64,000 nucleotides of DNA from Frischella perrara (GCF_000807275.1 NZ_CP009056.1:1179192-1243191), one strand, 5' to 3'; shown: positions 36,243 through 46,873, numbered from the stretch's first letter. The notes: generated by a model from the letters alone, not told the origin. Program-made: numbers and translations.

Positions 36243-38003
36243 CTATTCATGATTGAGATTTCTATGATCGTGTTGGATTTGTTGTTTTAATTTAGTGAGA
36301 GTTAGATCATTAATGTTGATCCATTTTCGTACACTATTTATAAACGCCATTTTTTCAGCTTTTAAGATATCTTCAATCGATAAAGTTGCTTCAAAAAGGA
36401 TCGCTTGTTTTAAGTAATGTTCACGCATTACGCCAGGTAATAGACCACTAGTGAGTTTGGGAGTCAGCCATTGATTATTGATGAAAAGCGCGATATTACC
36501 ATTTACAAATTCGGTAATCTGTCTTGATTCATTGTATAATAGTATTTCTTGACCCGATTCAATTTCCGGTAAATGAGACCGATTTGATGTTTTATGATAG
36601 ATAAAGATATTATCGCGTTTAATGCAATGCGTAGCTAATGTTATGTTAGATATTTGCATCGGTTGGAGAATTGGATTTGCATCAAGAGTATAATGACCAT
36701 TTTCTCTCAAACATAAACGAATTTTGTAATCATATTTAGGATCAAGTTTTTCAATATGCTTAACATCCTTTCTGATAAGATCTAAATCATGCTTAAAATT
36801 AAAAAACTGCGCGGATAACGTTAATCGATTTAAGTGTTCATCTAATAAATAAATTTGTTGATTTTGACATAAAAAACACTCAATGAGGTATTCGGGTTTT
36901 ATGGCTTTATAATTCAACATCGCTGTTTTATTGATAATTTCTTGATACTCATTTGAGGCAGTTGAATCCCAAGTAATACCACCGCCTACACCATAAGTTG
37001 CTTGTTGATGATGGACTGTTAGCGTTCTAATGGGAATATTGAATATTGTTTGCTTAAAGTTAGGTTCAATATAGCCAATTGTTCCACAATAAACCTCACG
37101 TGGTTGTTTTTCAATATCAGCAATAATTTGCATGGTACTCGCTTTGGGAGCACCAGTAATTGAACCACATGGGAACAGTGCTGTTAAAATATCGAAGAGG
37201 GCAGTATCTGGTTTTAATTCTGCTTGTATTGTTGAAGTTAATTGCCAAACGGTTGGGTATTTTTCTGCACTGAAAAGTTGGCTAACATTGACCGTTCCGG
37301 GGATTGATATTTTACTTAAATCATTTCGTAAGAGATCGACGATCATCATATTTTCAGCTTGATTTTTTTCTGAAAATAATTCTCTTAACTGTAGATCATC
37401 ATCAATAAGATTAATACCTCTTGCTGTCGTGCCTTTCATCGGTTTAGTGGTGATTTGGTGATTTTGCGTTTTAAAAAACAGTTCAGGTGATATTGATAAA
37501 ATATGTAAGTTATCTAATTGGATATAAGCACAATAATCAGCTTCATTATGTCGTTGTAAAAATTGATAAAAGGCATAAGGATCACCATTAAATTCACTAT
37601 GAAATTGAACAGTATAATTCGTTTGGTAAGTGATACCGGATTCAATATATTGCTTTATCTTGGTAATATTGTCTTGATAGTCTGACTCTGAGGTATTGCA
37701 ATTTAATGATAATGTTGCAGATTGGTTATAATTAAGATCTTGCATAGGTGTATGATATTCTTTATAAATACCAAAAAGTAATAAAGGCAATTTATTTTCA
37801 GCCCAATCTTTTGTAATGTGATATTGATTAAATGCTGAGGAAGCCTCATAAGCAAGATAACCAACGGCATAAAAACCCTGATTAACTAACTGTGTTATTT
37901 CATCAATTGTTTGTGCGATTAATGATATATCATTACAGATAAACGTTTTTATAGGATTTTTGAAAAGTCGGCTTTCACCTTCAAAATCAATTTGAACCTT
38001 CAT
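36243..38003 (-). CDS. pabB: Fused aminodeoxychorismate synthase subunit I and lyase (PabB-PabC)
   Basis: 586 residues. The N-terminal 360 residues are PabB: the chorismate-binding block with the nucleophilic Lys in TTKPMKGTTARG, the DLLRNDLSKI helix and LFPCGSITGAPKASTMQII. The C-terminal 220 residues resemble a class IV aminotransferase-fold lyase (PabC-like), with ITEFVNGNIALFINNQWLTP and SGLLPGVMREHYL. Fusing synthase and lyase joins two steps of 4-aminobenzoate formation for folate. pabA lies 3 bp upstream, giving the full ADC synthase. Confidence 0.92.
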   Translation of the reverse strand: MKVQIDFEGESRLFKNPIKTFICNDISLIAQTIDEITQLVNQGFYAVGYLAYEASSAFNQYHITKDWAENKLPLLLFGIYKEYHTPMQDLNYNQSATLSLNCNTSESDYQDNITKIKQYIESGITYQTNYTVQFHSEFNGDPYAFYQFLQRHNEADYCAYIQLDNLHILSISPELFFKTQNHQITTKPMKGTTARGINLIDDDLQLRELFSEKNQAENMMIVDLLRNDLSKISIPGTVNVSQLFSAEKYPTVWQLTSTIQAELKPDTALFDILTALFPCGSITGAPKASTMQIIADIEKQPREVYCGTIGYIEPNFKQTIFNIPIRTLTVHHQQATYGVGGGITWDSTASNEYQEIINKTAMLNYKAIKPEYLIECFLCQNQQIYLLDEHLNRLTLSAQFFNFKHDLDLIRKDVKHIEKLDPKYDYKIRLCLRENGHYTLDANPILQPMQISNITLATHCIKRDNIFIYHKTSNRSHLPEIESGQEILLYNESRQITEFVNGNIALFINNQWLTPKLTSGLLPGVMREHYLKQAILFEATLSIEDILKAEKMAFINSVRKWININDLTLTKLKQQIQHDHRNLNHE

Positions 38004-38006
38004 GTT

Positions 38007-38573
38007 TTATATAGTTCCATTAATAAAGTTGGCTATCATTTCTATGCCGGAATCGGTTTTAATCGCTTCTGGATGAAATTGAACGGATTCAATGGGGAAT
38101 TCTGGATGTCTTAATCCCATAATTATATTATCTTTGTTACGTGAGGTAACGTGTAATCTATGGGTAGAGGATTCTTTGACTATCAATGAATGATAACGTA
38201 CAACCTTTAATGGATTGATTAAGTTAGTATATATTCCTTTGTTATCATGCCAAATTGTATCAATCTTTCCGTGCATCGGGCAGGGTGCTTTGACAATTTG
38301 ATAACCAAAATATTGGGCAATAATTTGATGCCCTAAACAGATACCCAATATTGAAATTTGTTGATGATATTTATCAACGATTTCTAACGATATTCCAGCT
38401 GAATCAGGATTACCCGGGCCCGGTGATAAAATTATCTTATCAAAATATAACCGCTTAATTTGATTAATTGTCAGTTGATCATTTTTGATAACTTGAATTT
38501 CTTCACCTAATCTTTTGACATAATCATAGATGTTATAGGTGAATGAATCATAATTATCAATAAGTAAAATCAT
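38007..38573 (-). CDS. pabA: Glutamine amidotransferase subunit of ADC/anthranilate synthase
   Basis: 188 residues. Class I glutamine amidotransferase: LIDNYDSFTYNIYDYVKRLG, nucleophile in LGICLGHQ, and the final His-Glu of SVQFHPEAI. It supplies ammonia to the PabB part of the next gene. The two genes nearly touch, which supports PabA rather than TrpG, though one subunit may serve both. Confidence 0.92.
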   Translation of the reverse strand: MILLIDNYDSFTYNIYDYVKRLGEEIQVIKNDQLTINQIKRLYFDKIILSPGPGNPDSAGISLEIVDKYHQQISILGICLGHQIIAQYFGYQIVKAPCPMHGKIDTIWHDNKGIYTNLINPLKVVRYHSLIVKESSTHRLHVTSRNKDNIIMGLRHPEFPIESVQFHPEAIKTDSGIEMIANFINGTI

Positions 38574-38786
38574 AAATAGAACAACCGATGAATTGAAGGG
38601 ATATCACGCCAGAGATGTATATTGTTTGTTTAATATTGAGCATATATTAAAGCGTTTTTAGGCTATTATCAATTAACAAATTGAAATAACATGATATTCT
38701 AATAATTAATTTGATGTACTTATATTAAGATGTACTTATATTAAAAAGTGCAACCAAGAAAGAGCTTACAAAGAGTTATAGTATTA

Positions 38787-39149
38787 ATGAAAAAAATAAT
38801 TTTTATCACACTTGGTTATCTATCATTTTTTTTGGGAACAGTTGGAATATTTCTACCAGTACTACCAACTGTGCCATTTTACCTATTGACTGCTTATCTT
38901 TGGTTTAATAGCTCTGATAAACTACATAATTACTTAGTAAATAACCGTTACTATAAACAATATATACAAGAAGCATTTTTAAAAAAGAAATTAACACTTA
39001 AAAAATTAATCAAAATACTGATATTTCTATTTATACTATTGGCCATTCCAGCCGTTCTTGTTAATTCCTTACATGTCAGAATGATGTTATGTTTTGTTTA
39101 CATCGCTCATGTGATCGGTTTTTATATATATTTTTATCGAAATAAATAA
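38787..39149 (+). CDS. ybaN: DUF454 (YbaN-like) inner-membrane protein
   Basis: I start at ATG 38787 (MKKIIFITLG). A GTG 13 codons earlier is possible but lacks a ribosome site. 120 residues with three membrane segments. The family signature FFLGTVGIFLPVLPTVPFYLL is present. Function unknown across the family. Just upstream a 15-bp direct repeat (GATGTACTTATATTA) occurs twice in tandem. Confidence 0.85.
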   Translation: MKKIIFITLGYLSFFLGTVGIFLPVLPTVPFYLLTAYLWFNSSDKLHNYLVNNRYYKQYIQEAFLKKKLTLKKLIKILIFLFILLAIPAVLVNSLHVRMMLCFVYIAHVIGFYIYFYRNK

Positions 39150-39330
39150 TTGTTAGGTTGTTAATAAAACAACTTATCTTTATTTATAAAAAATAGATAT
39201 AATCAAAAAAATAAAAAAATTAATTATTAACTTGCCTTAGCATATGTCATTATATTAATGCGTTTAATAATAGTTATACGTAAAGGTATTTTCGTAATTA
39301 AATTCTAATCTAATCAAAGTGGTCAAACAA

Positions 39331-40401
39331 ATGTTTAAAATATTTATGGATTGGTATCGAAGGCGATTTAGTGATCCAGATGCAGTATCATTGTTAATTC
39401 TTATTATCCTCTTTTTTGTTATTATCTATTTTTTTAATAAGATTTTATTACCTATTTTAATTGCCATAGCCTTGTCTTATTTATTAGAAACTCCGATTAA
39501 GTTTTTGATAAATAAAGGTCTACCTAGAACCTTTGCGGTTGTACTCGTTTTATTGATTTTCGTCTCCTTTGTTTTATTAACTGGGATAATTCTTTTACCA
39601 CTTATATGGCAGCAGGGTATCAGCTTACTCGATAATATCCCGGCGATGCTCACCTTTTTGAATAAATTTTTAATGACTTTACCGCAACATTACCCAGAAC
39701 TGATTGATGTAGGCGTGTTTGATACCATTATTCAGAGTATCAACCAACGGGTAGTTCAAACCGGCAATTCCTTACTACAATTTTCAATAGACTCTATCTT
39801 TAATTTACTGACCGTGATTGTAAATTCTGTATTGATACCTATTATGATGTTTTTGTTACTTAAGGATAAAGAAAAAATCTGGAATTATTGTTCAAAGATG
39901 TTACCTAAAAATCGACAAGTTCTTAATAAAGTCGCGGCGGAAATGGACAAACAAATTGGTAACTACATTGTCGGTAATGTATTACACATTATTATCCTAT
40001 TTTGCTTAATTAGCATTCCTTTTTCGTTTATGAAATTGGATTATGCATTACTGTTGGCATTTATTGTCGGTGTTTCGGTTATAGTGCCTTATATTGGTAT
40101 CATAATTTCCACGATACCAGTAATTTTAGTGGCACTTTTCCAATGGGGATGGAGTTCAGAATTAGGCATATTAATAGCCTTGTATACTTTAATTCAGGTA
40201 ATTGATGGTAATGTAACTGTTCCCATGCTATTTTCGGAAAAACTCAATCTTCATCCTTTAGTTATTATTATTGCAGTATTGATTTTCGGCGGATTATGGG
40301 GTTTTTGGGGGGTATTTTTTGCCATACCTTTGGCAACATTAGTTAAAGCGATTATTAATGCTTGGCCAACAAATCAAGAGGAATTAGTGAAGAACAAGTA
40401 A
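39331..40401 (+). CDS. perM: AI-2E family transporter PerM
   Basis: Start at ATG 39331: MFKIFMDWYRRRFSDPDA aligns with the enterobacterial PerM start. The earlier GTG is not needed. 356 residues, about seven to eight helices, with the AI-2E family features LAIALSYLLETPIKFLI, GNYIVGNVLHIII and VPYIGIIISTIPVI. Members export autoinducer-2 or ions. The substrate of PerM is unproved. Confidence 0.9.
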   Translation: MFKIFMDWYRRRFSDPDAVSLLILIILFFVIIYFFNKILLPILIAIALSYLLETPIKFLINKGLPRTFAVVLVLLIFVSFVLLTGIILLPLIWQQGISLLDNIPAMLTFLNKFLMTLPQHYPELIDVGVFDTIIQSINQRVVQTGNSLLQFSIDSIFNLLTVIVNSVLIPIMMFLLLKDKEKIWNYCSKMLPKNRQVLNKVAAEMDKQIGNYIVGNVLHIIILFCLISIPFSFMKLDYALLLAFIVGVSVIVPYIGIIISTIPVILVALFQWGWSSELGILIALYTLIQVIDGNVTVPMLFSEKLNLHPLVIIIAVLIFGGLWGFWGVFFAIPLATLVKAIINAWPTNQEELVKNK

Positions 40402-40410
40402 CCTAATATA

Positions 40411-40429
40411 AGGCGTCTTAAAGACGCCT
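40411..40429. terminator. Bidirectional terminator between perM and bcp
   Basis: AGGCGTC-TTAAA-GACGCCT lies between two convergent genes and is flanked by A/T-rich runs on both sides. Confidence 0.75.
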
Positions 40430-40474
40430 ATTTATATTAATATCGACAAACTTTAGGCAATATTATAGATTAAA

Positions 40475-40942
40475 CTAACCTCTTAAGTATTTTAAAACGA
40501 CTTCGTGATGGTTATTTGTTTTAAAGTCATCAAAAACGTGTTCTACCTTACCATGTTGGTCAATGAGAAAACTGATGCGATGAATGCCATCATAGCTTTT
40601 CCCCATGAATTCTTTATGACCCCAAACACCAAATGCTTGCGCTACTTTATGCTCCTCATCAGATAATAAAATGAAATTAAGTAATTCTTTTTCAACGAAT
40701 CTATAAAGCTTTTCCGATTTATCGGTACTAATGCCAATAATAGCGACCTGATACTTTTCAAATTCTTCGAAATTATCACGTAAATTACATGCTTGCACTG
40801 TACATCCTGGTGTCATCGCTTTGGGATAAAAATAAATTAAAACACGCTGACCTTTAAAGTCTTTGGAACTTACTATCTCGCCATCTTGATCAGGAAGTGA
40901 AAATTCAGGGGCGTTTTCACCTGCTTGAAGTGGTTTAATCAT
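40475..40942 (-). CDS. bcp: Thioredoxin-dependent peroxiredoxin Bcp
   Basis: 155 residues. Peroxidatic cysteine in TPGCTVQACNLRD with the resolving Cys five residues later, the atypical two-cysteine arrangement of E. coli Bcp. YFYPKAMTPGC and GISTDKSEK are typical of the PrxQ class. Reduces hydrogen peroxide and organic peroxides in the cytoplasm. Confidence 0.94.
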   Translation of the reverse strand: MIKPLQAGENAPEFSLPDQDGEIVSSKDFKGQRVLIYFYPKAMTPGCTVQACNLRDNFEEFEKYQVAIIGISTDKSEKLYRFVEKELLNFILLSDEEHKVAQAFGVWGHKEFMGKSYDGIHRISFLIDQHGKVEHVFDDFKTNNHHEVVLKYLRG

Positions 40943-40972
40943 ATCATTATTACCTATAGAAAAACTAAATTG

Positions 40973-42253
40973 TTAAAGTGTTTTGAAAAAACGATTGGCA
41001 GAATCAATCGTATGATTGATTTCTCTATCGCTGTGAGCCAGTGACATAAATCCTGCTTCAAATGCGGATGGAGCAAAATAGACACCTTCAAGAAGCATAT
41101 GATGATAGAATTTTTTGAATAATTCAATATTACTTTTCATTACGTCTGAATAACTGGTGACTTCTTCTACATCTGTAAAAAAGAGACCAAACATAGCCCC
41201 AACATAGTTGGTGACAAAGGGTACATTATGACGTTTAGCAGCGTATGATAATCCTTCACAGAGTTGAGCAGTTGAATCGGCTAATTGTTGATATATACCA
41301 ACATCATTAAGTCGATTTAAAGCCGTAAAACCGGCTGTCATAGCAATTGGATTTCCAGACAATGTTCCAGCTTGATATATCGGACCTGTTGGCGCTAATT
41401 GCTGCATGATTTCAGCACGCCCACCAAATGCCCCGACAGGCATTCCACCACCAATAATTTTACCTAGGCAAGTAAGATCAGGAATAACATCATAATACTC
41501 TTGCGCACCACCAAGGGCTACTCTAAAACCTGTCATGACTTCGTCAATGATTAATAATGCACCATATTCATCACATAATTGACGTAAACCGGATATAAAT
41601 TCACTTTTAGCCGGTACACAATTCATATTACCGGCCACCGGTTCAACAATTATTGCAGCAATTTCTTCTGGATATTGTTCAAAACGCTGTTTCACCGAAT
41701 TTAAATCATTATAATTACAAACTAAAGTATGTTTGACAAAATCTTGTGGAACACCCGGTGACGTAGGATGACCGAAGGTTAATGCACCCGATCCCGCATT
41801 TACTAATAAATAGTCTGCATGGCCATGATAACAACCCTCAAATTTGATAATTTTATCTCTTTTAGTAAAACCACGCGCTAACCGTATGGCGCTCATCGTT
41901 GCTTCTGTTCCAGAATTAACCATACGGATCATTTCAATTGAAGGTATAATACTTGAAACAAGATTAGCTAGTTTTACCTCAATTTCGGTTGGTGCGCCAT
42001 AACTTAAACCTTGTTGAATCGCTTTGGTTACGGCAGAAGCAATTTCAGGATGATTATGACCCAATATCATTGGACCCCACGAGCCAACATAATCTATATA
42101 AGCTTTGCCGTCTACGTCATAGATATAGGCGCCATCCGCTTTTTGTATAAATATTGGGGTGCCACCCACGCCATTAAAGGCACGTACAGGTGAATTAACA
42201 CCACCGGGCATAATGTGTGATGCCTTTTGATAAAGTAATTCAGATTTATTCAT
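40973..42253 (-). CDS. hemL: Glutamate-1-semialdehyde 2,1-aminomutase
   Basis: Start at the second ATG (MNKSELL), where GAGAG sits six bases upstream. The first ATG overlaps that site. 426 residues. PLP fold type I with [17 protein letters not shown], the D-E-V motif [12 protein letters not shown] and the PLP lysine in [18 protein letters not shown]. Makes 5-aminolevulinate from the glutamyl-tRNA route begun by HemA at 54870. Confidence 0.96.
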   Translation of the reverse strand: MNKSELLYQKASHIMPGGVNSPVRAFNGVGGTPIFIQKADGAYIYDVDGKAYIDYVGSWGPMILGHNHPEIASAVTKAIQQGLSYGAPTEIEVKLANLVSSIIPSIEMIRMVNSGTEATMSAIRLARGFTKRDKIIKFEGCYHGHADYLLVNAGSGALTFGHPTSPGVPQDFVKHTLVCNYNDLNSVKQRFEQYPEEIAAIIVEPVAGNMNCVPAKSEFISGLRQLCDEYGALLIIDEVMTGFRVALGGAQEYYDVIPDLTCLGKIIGGGMPVGAFGGRAEIMQQLAPTGPIYQAGTLSGNPIAMTAGFTALNRLNDVGIYQQLADSTAQLCEGLSYAAKRHNVPFVTNYVGAMFGLFFTDVEEVTSYSDVMKSNIELFKKFYHHMLLEGVYFAPSAFEAGFMSLAHSDREINHTIDSANRFFKTL

Positions 42254-42457
42254 TATCATCTCTCAAAGAAAATTAATTTAGGTTATTTATTCATAAAAAA
42301 CATTTGAATTCAAGTGAGTTGTTTTACAGTGCATATTAGTAGATTTATTTAATTTACTTATTTTGTCCTTGAATGAGTTATAATATAATAAATTTGTTAT
42401 TAAAATTTCTATAGTTTGCTGAAAATTTAATAAAGCAAATCAAAGTAGGAGAGTAGT

Positions 42458-42796
42458 ATGAGTAGTGCAATGCCATTAGTTTTTACCGATGCCGCAGCTA
42501 ACAAAGTAAAGTCATTGGTTACTGAAGAAGAGAATTTAAATTTAAAGTTGCGTGTGTATATTACTGGCGGTGGTTGTAGCGGTTTCCAATATGGTTTTAC
42601 TTTTGATGAAAAGGTAAATGACGATGATTTAACCATCGAAAAAAATGGTGTCGCTTTAGTTGTGGATCCTATGAGCTTACAGTATTTGATTGGTGGCACA
42701 ATTGATTATGTTGAAGGATTACAAGGATCACGCTTTGTTGTTGACAACCCTAATGCTGTTACCACCTGCGGATGTGGATCTTCTTTTAGTGTTTAA
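42458..42796 (+). CDS. erpA: Iron-sulfur cluster insertion protein ErpA
   Basis: 112 residues with AGGAGAG upstream. A-type carrier with three conserved cysteines: [11 protein letters not shown] and TTCGCGSSF. Delivers Fe-S clusters to targets such as IspG. It is divergent from hemL, as in E. coli, where the two genes are close. Confidence 0.95.
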   Translation: MSSAMPLVFTDAAANKVKSLVTEEENLNLKLRVYITGGGCSGFQYGFTFDEKVNDDDLTIEKNGVALVVDPMSLQYLIGGTIDYVEGLQGSRFVVDNPNAVTTCGCGSSFSV

Positions 42797-42814
42797 TTAA
42801 ATTTAGCGGATTAC

Positions 42815-42845
42815 CTCCCGTTTAACGCGGGAGTTGTTATTTTAG
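42815..42845 (+). terminator. Terminator after erpA
   Basis: CTCCCG-7 bp-CGGGAG followed by TTGTTATTTT. It also lies at the end of the convergent acetyltransferase gene. Confidence 0.8.
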
Positions 42846-43349
42846 TTGTTTACCTAATATCACTAAATCCCGCTTTATTTCGTCAAGTTCCGCAATTCCG
42901 GGTAAAAGTCCCCATTTTTGGTAACCTAATTTATTAAATAATGCTAGACTCGGTTGATTGTGACCAAAAATAAAACAAAAGATATTACATATACCAATTT
43001 CTTGCGCATATTTTTCTAGGGTTTGCATGGTATATTGACCAATTTTTTTTCCTCTATATTGTTCTTCAATATAAAGACTTACCTCTACTGTTTTATTAAA
43101 GGCTGGTCTGCCATAAAAAGTAGATAAACTTACCCAACCACATGGTTTATTTTTGTATTGAATAAGCCATAAAGGACGGTTAGTTGTATTATGAGCTTCA
43201 AACCATGTAATGCGATCTGCCACTGTTACGGGGGAAGTATCAGCTGTGATCATTCGGCTAGGTATGGTCTGATTATAGATATCAACAATGTAAGGAAGGT
43301 CATTCAATTCAGCTTTTTTAAAGGTTATATCATTATTGAATTCGGTCAT
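42837..43349 (-). CDS. GNAT N-acetyltransferase (Pat/MnaT-like)
   Basis: 170 residues. The acetyl-CoA loop is V-E-V-S-L-Y-I then EQYRGKKIGQYTMQTL (R/Q-x-x-G-x-G/A type). N-terminal FKKAELNDLPYIVDIYN and RITWFEAHN match phosphinothricin/methionine-derivative acetyltransferases such as MnaT. Probably detoxifies amino-acid analogues. The exact acceptor is unknown. Confidence 0.87.
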   Translation of the reverse strand: MTEFNNDITFKKAELNDLPYIVDIYNQTIPSRMITADTSPVTVADRITWFEAHNTTNRPLWLIQYKNKPCGWVSLSTFYGRPAFNKTVEVSLYIEEQYRGKKIGQYTMQTLEKYAQEIGICNIFCFIFGHNQPSLALFNKLGYQKWGLLPGIAELDEIKRDLVILGKQLK

Positions 43350-43612
43350 ATTTTAAATATTATTAAGTTAGAATTTATATCTATGCGAATCATACAACAT
43401 TTTTATTGATAATTTAATTGATAATTTTGGTTATTCAAAAACAAGACAATTAGAATTCTTGTAGATTTTTAGTTTAGTTTGAAATGGTAAATTTTGTATG
43501 CTTTATTTTTTTATTTAAACCAATTTTACGGCGAAATGTAATATTTAAGATTTGTGTTGAAATGCTCTTAAGCAAGTCAATGCTGATATAAATCAGCATT
43601 AAAATAACGCAA

Positions 43613-43948
43613 TTATGCTTTTTTAACAAAACATGCTTTTAGCATAATTTTCATATTATCAATTTTACAATCGATTTCGTGGTCACCTTCAACTAAACGA
43701 ATTCCTTTAGCTTTTGCGCCTTTTTTAAGAACGGTAGAAGAGCCTTTTAATTTTAAATCTTTAATTAGAATAATATCGTCGCCATCAGCGAGTAAATTAC
43801 CATTGCTATCTTTAACTTGTAATCCTTCCGACACATTTGATTGTTCATCAGGATTCCATTCATGTGCACATTCAGGACAGACGAAAAATGTGCCATCATG
43901 ATAAGTATGTTCCGATTTACAAATAGGGCAGTTAGGTATTAATTCCAT
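43613..43948 (-). CDS. yjdM: PhnA/YjdM-family zinc-ribbon protein
   Basis: Start at [10 protein letters not shown]. The longer frame begins 15 codons earlier without support. 111 residues. N-terminal zinc ribbon CPIC-x(14)-CPEC, then the PhnA core [23 protein letters not shown], and [20 protein letters not shown] at the end. Despite the old phnA name it is not needed for phosphonate breakdown. Function unknown. Confidence 0.92.
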   Translation of the reverse strand: MELIPNCPICKSEHTYHDGTFFVCPECAHEWNPDEQSNVSEGLQVKDSNGNLLADGDDIILIKDLKLKGSSTVLKKGAKAKGIRLVEGDHEIDCKIDNMKIMLKACFVKKA

Positions 43949-44156
43949 TATTACAGTTACCTTTTTAAATAAAAATGGCGTGTAATATAGCAAAAAAAAG
44001 CCTAAAAGTCATGAATTACCATTTCAAAATAAAGATTAGCGAACGGATATAACCAATAATAAATTAAATAATTAGTTTTATCGGACTAGTAGTATTGAAA
44101 AGCTAACGACCTCAGAGTAGCATAAGATAAATTAATGGCATCTTGAAGGTTTAAAC

Positions 44157-44399
44157 ATGAAAATGTGTATTGCTTGTGGCATGCCAATGACACAAATTTC
44201 TGAATATCCATTATATGATATTTCAAAGAATTATTGTAAATACTGTGCTAATCCTGATGGAAGTATGATGAGTTTTGAGCAAAAACTTTCAATATTAACT
44301 GCCAATTATATCCAAACTTACAAAATGGATAATAATACCGCTAAATACACAGCTTATACCATTTTAAAAAAACTACCAGCATGGAGAAGGAATCAATAA
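44157..44399 (+). CDS. Small zinc-ribbon protein
   Basis: 80 residues. CIACGMPM and YCKYCANPDG form a four-cysteine zinc ribbon (Zn_ribbon_2-like), followed by SFEQKLSILTANYIQTY and a short helical tail. Members of this family are of unknown function. The upstream ribosome site is weak (GAAGG about ten bases before the ATG). A 35-bp gap separates its stop from the region leading to the next gene, so they may not be co-transcribed. Confidence 0.75.
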   Translation: MKMCIACGMPMTQISEYPLYDISKNYCKYCANPDGSMMSFEQKLSILTANYIQTYKMDNNTAKYTAYTILKKLPAWRRNQ

Positions 44400-44502
44400 T
44401 TTTCATAACATATTGATTAATTGTGATTAAAAATAACTGATTATTTTTGTTTCAATAGCCTTTATAATACTAAAACGATTTCTACTTAAAGTTATTAATG
44501 AA

Positions 44503-45339
44503 ATGAGTGTGCATAAAAAACTAATAAAATGCCCAAAATGTCGTTGCAACAATATGATATCTTTATCAGAAGAAACCCCTATTTGTTGTATTCGATGTAA
44601 AAATTCTCTATCTATGGATAAAAATTTAAGGTCAATTAACGTTAATCATCAGTATAGACGTTCAAGATTTATCGAACGGATTTTAATCTGTTTAGTACTA
44701 TTAATGCTTATTGCTTTACTTTCCTTCCAATATTTTAATCGGTTTGAGAGAGCTAAAAATCGATCCTTACAACAAAGTAATTATTTAAATGAAAATGCTG
44801 ACGAAATCAGTTTAAAGGATAAAAATACTCCGATTGATTCTTATTCCAGAACAGCGTTTGTTTTGTATCCAGAGACAAACAAACAAGAACGTTACTTATT
44901 TAAAGCAACTTTTCTTACTGATAATCAAGATACAAACGATACAAATGCGGTTTTAATTAAACAAAATGGTGATTCTTATATTGGCTTAGATGCAATAAGT
45001 GGTGAAATCATTCCTAATTTTGGACGTTTAGTCAACACTCCTTTTTCCATTGATGCAGAAATACTTTATTCTGATACAGATTATGTGATTGTTAAAAATA
45101 AAGTAAATAATCAATTCCAATTAGAAATGATCGATAGCTATACAGGACAGATTAATTGGACTCTATCCAATCAAGAAATTCTAGGATTAGAAAAACTTAC
45201 AGCGCCCAACTCATCAACAAGTGATTCAGTAGTGAGTTCATATTACGGTGATTTTAAAATCCAAATCCCACCTAATTATTATATTGTTGATAAATATGGT
45301 GAAATTACAGATTTTGGCAATATTGATTATATAAATTAG
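44503..45339 (+). CDS. Zinc-ribbon, single-pass membrane protein of unknown function
   Basis: 278 residues. Cys pairs CPKCRC and CCIRC in the first 40 residues form a cytoplasmic zinc ribbon. One membrane helix follows (ILICLVLLMLIALLSFQYF, about 62-82). The remaining 190 residues are presumably periplasmic, with a repeat-like beta content (GDSYIGLDAISGEIIPNFG and FQLEMIDSYTGQINWTLSN), suggestive of a short beta-propeller or PQQ-like blade pair. I do not recognise the family. No RBS is strong. A sensor role is only a guess. Confidence 0.65.
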   Translation: MSVHKKLIKCPKCRCNNMISLSEETPICCIRCKNSLSMDKNLRSINVNHQYRRSRFIERILICLVLLMLIALLSFQYFNRFERAKNRSLQQSNYLNENADEISLKDKNTPIDSYSRTAFVLYPETNKQERYLFKATFLTDNQDTNDTNAVLIKQNGDSYIGLDAISGEIIPNFGRLVNTPFSIDAEILYSDTDYVIVKNKVNNQFQLEMIDSYTGQINWTLSNQEILGLEKLTAPNSSTSDSVVSSYYGDFKIQIPPNYYIVDKYGEITDFGNIDYIN

Positions 45340-45999
45340 TGTATATATTCAATTAATTTCTTTTTTTTATCACTTCGTTATATTTGGCTAAATATAACAA
45401 TTTCAATATTTAGCTGATATAACCTATCTTTTAAATTACTTTAAGTCCAACATTAATAATGTAATCATTAGCCTAGATAAGGACGTCAATGTTATCTGTA
45501 GATCAAGTTCTTAGTTTTCGATAAAACAGTACTATTTAAATAAGATCACTTAATTAAAAAATTATTCTTAAATAGTACTTAACCCTTTGATGTTTATATT
45601 ATTAAATTAGATCTCTTTTTTCACTTATTTAATATTAAATTCAACACTTCTTCTGTTTAGTACATCAAATTACTACTTTAAACAATTTAAATGTATTAGA
45701 CCTGTTATCTCAATATTTAGTTTTGATTTATATATTTTTAGTTAAAACTTTTTCGTATCAATTAATTGTTTTTTCTAAAATTGGAAATTTTTATTCTAAA
45801 TATAACAAATTGTAAGAAATGAAACAGAGTCTTTTCATCTAAATTTTAGGATCAATATTAAGAAACAAATTTATAATTTTATAATTATTGAGTTCGTAAA
45901 ATTTTGAAAGTATAATTTGCCAAAAATGCGATTAATATCGCATAAATCTTAACGCCTTGAGGTACATTAAGGTGATTTAGTGCATTAGGAATTCTATAA
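45340..45999. other. AT-rich gap without genes
   Basis: No coding frame, RNA or repeat could be supported. Composition is extreme, mostly A and T, with TTAA-rich runs. It precedes endA. Confidence 0.5.
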
Positions 46000-46776
46000 A
46001 TGGACTTTAAGAAAAAGCTGATTTTACTTATAACTTTCGTAATTTTTTCCTTTAATAGCCAAGCAGTTAACAAAAATTATCATGTTGTTAATTCTTCTAA
46101 CGGAGCTATTAGTCAAATTGTCGTTGATGATCCTGCCCCAAACAGGCAAAATTTCACTAAAGCAAAAACACAATTAATTAAGTTATATAATGATAATCCA
46201 TCGACCTTAACCTTCTATTGTGGTTGTGAATTTAAATTTATTAATAAAAAGGGGATGGTAGATTTCGAAAAATGTGGTTATAAGTCACGTAAAAATGAAA
46301 CCAGGGCTTCTCGAATCGAGTGGGAACATGTTATGCCAGCAGAGAATTTTGGACGTAATTTACAATGTTGGCAAAATGGTGGGCGTAAGAATTGTAAAAA
46401 AGATAAAACCTTTAATCAAATGGAAGGTGATATGCATAATTTACAACCTGCTATTGGTGAAGTAAATGGCGATCGTTCTAATTATCAATATTCATTATTT
46501 ACTAAAAAATTTACTCAATATGGAAAGTGTCAAACTGCTGTAGATTTTAAACTTCGTCAATTTCAACCACGCGATGAAATTCGGGGCATAATTGCACGTA
46601 CTTACTTTTATATGTCTGATAAATATCATATAACTTTATCAAAACAGAATAAGCAGTTAATGTTAGCATGGGATAAATTGCATCCGCCAGAACGTTGGGA
46701 ATGTGAACGCAACAAGCTGATTGCCAAGATTCAAGGTAATGAAAATAAGTTTATCAGTCAACAATGCTTAAAATGA
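46000..46776 (+). CDS. endA: Endonuclease I (periplasmic DNase)
   Basis: 258 residues. A signal peptide (KKLILLITFVIFSFNSQA) exports it to the periplasm. The EndA/Dns family core is complete: CGC near 76, RIEWEHVMPAENFGR with the catalytic His, and MEGDMHNLQPAIGEVNGDR with the metal-binding Asn. It cuts double-stranded DNA outside the cytoplasm, possibly for defence against incoming DNA or for nutrient salvage. Ribosome site AGGAA. Neighbours are unrelated. Confidence 0.93.
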   Translation: MDFKKKLILLITFVIFSFNSQAVNKNYHVVNSSNGAISQIVVDDPAPNRQNFTKAKTQLIKLYNDNPSTLTFYCGCEFKFINKKGMVDFEKCGYKSRKNETRASRIEWEHVMPAENFGRNLQCWQNGGRKNCKKDKTFNQMEGDMHNLQPAIGEVNGDRSNYQYSLFTKKFTQYGKCQTAVDFKLRQFQPRDEIRGIIARTYFYMSDKYHITLSKQNKQLMLAWDKLHPPERWECERNKLIAKIQGNENKFISQQCLK

Positions 46777-46873
46777 TTAATCATAGCAAAGGATGATTTA
46801 GAATTGTTTTTTAGCCTAAATTCGTTCGAAAAGCTAAGTTAATATCAATGTTACAATATGATAGTCTTTGATA

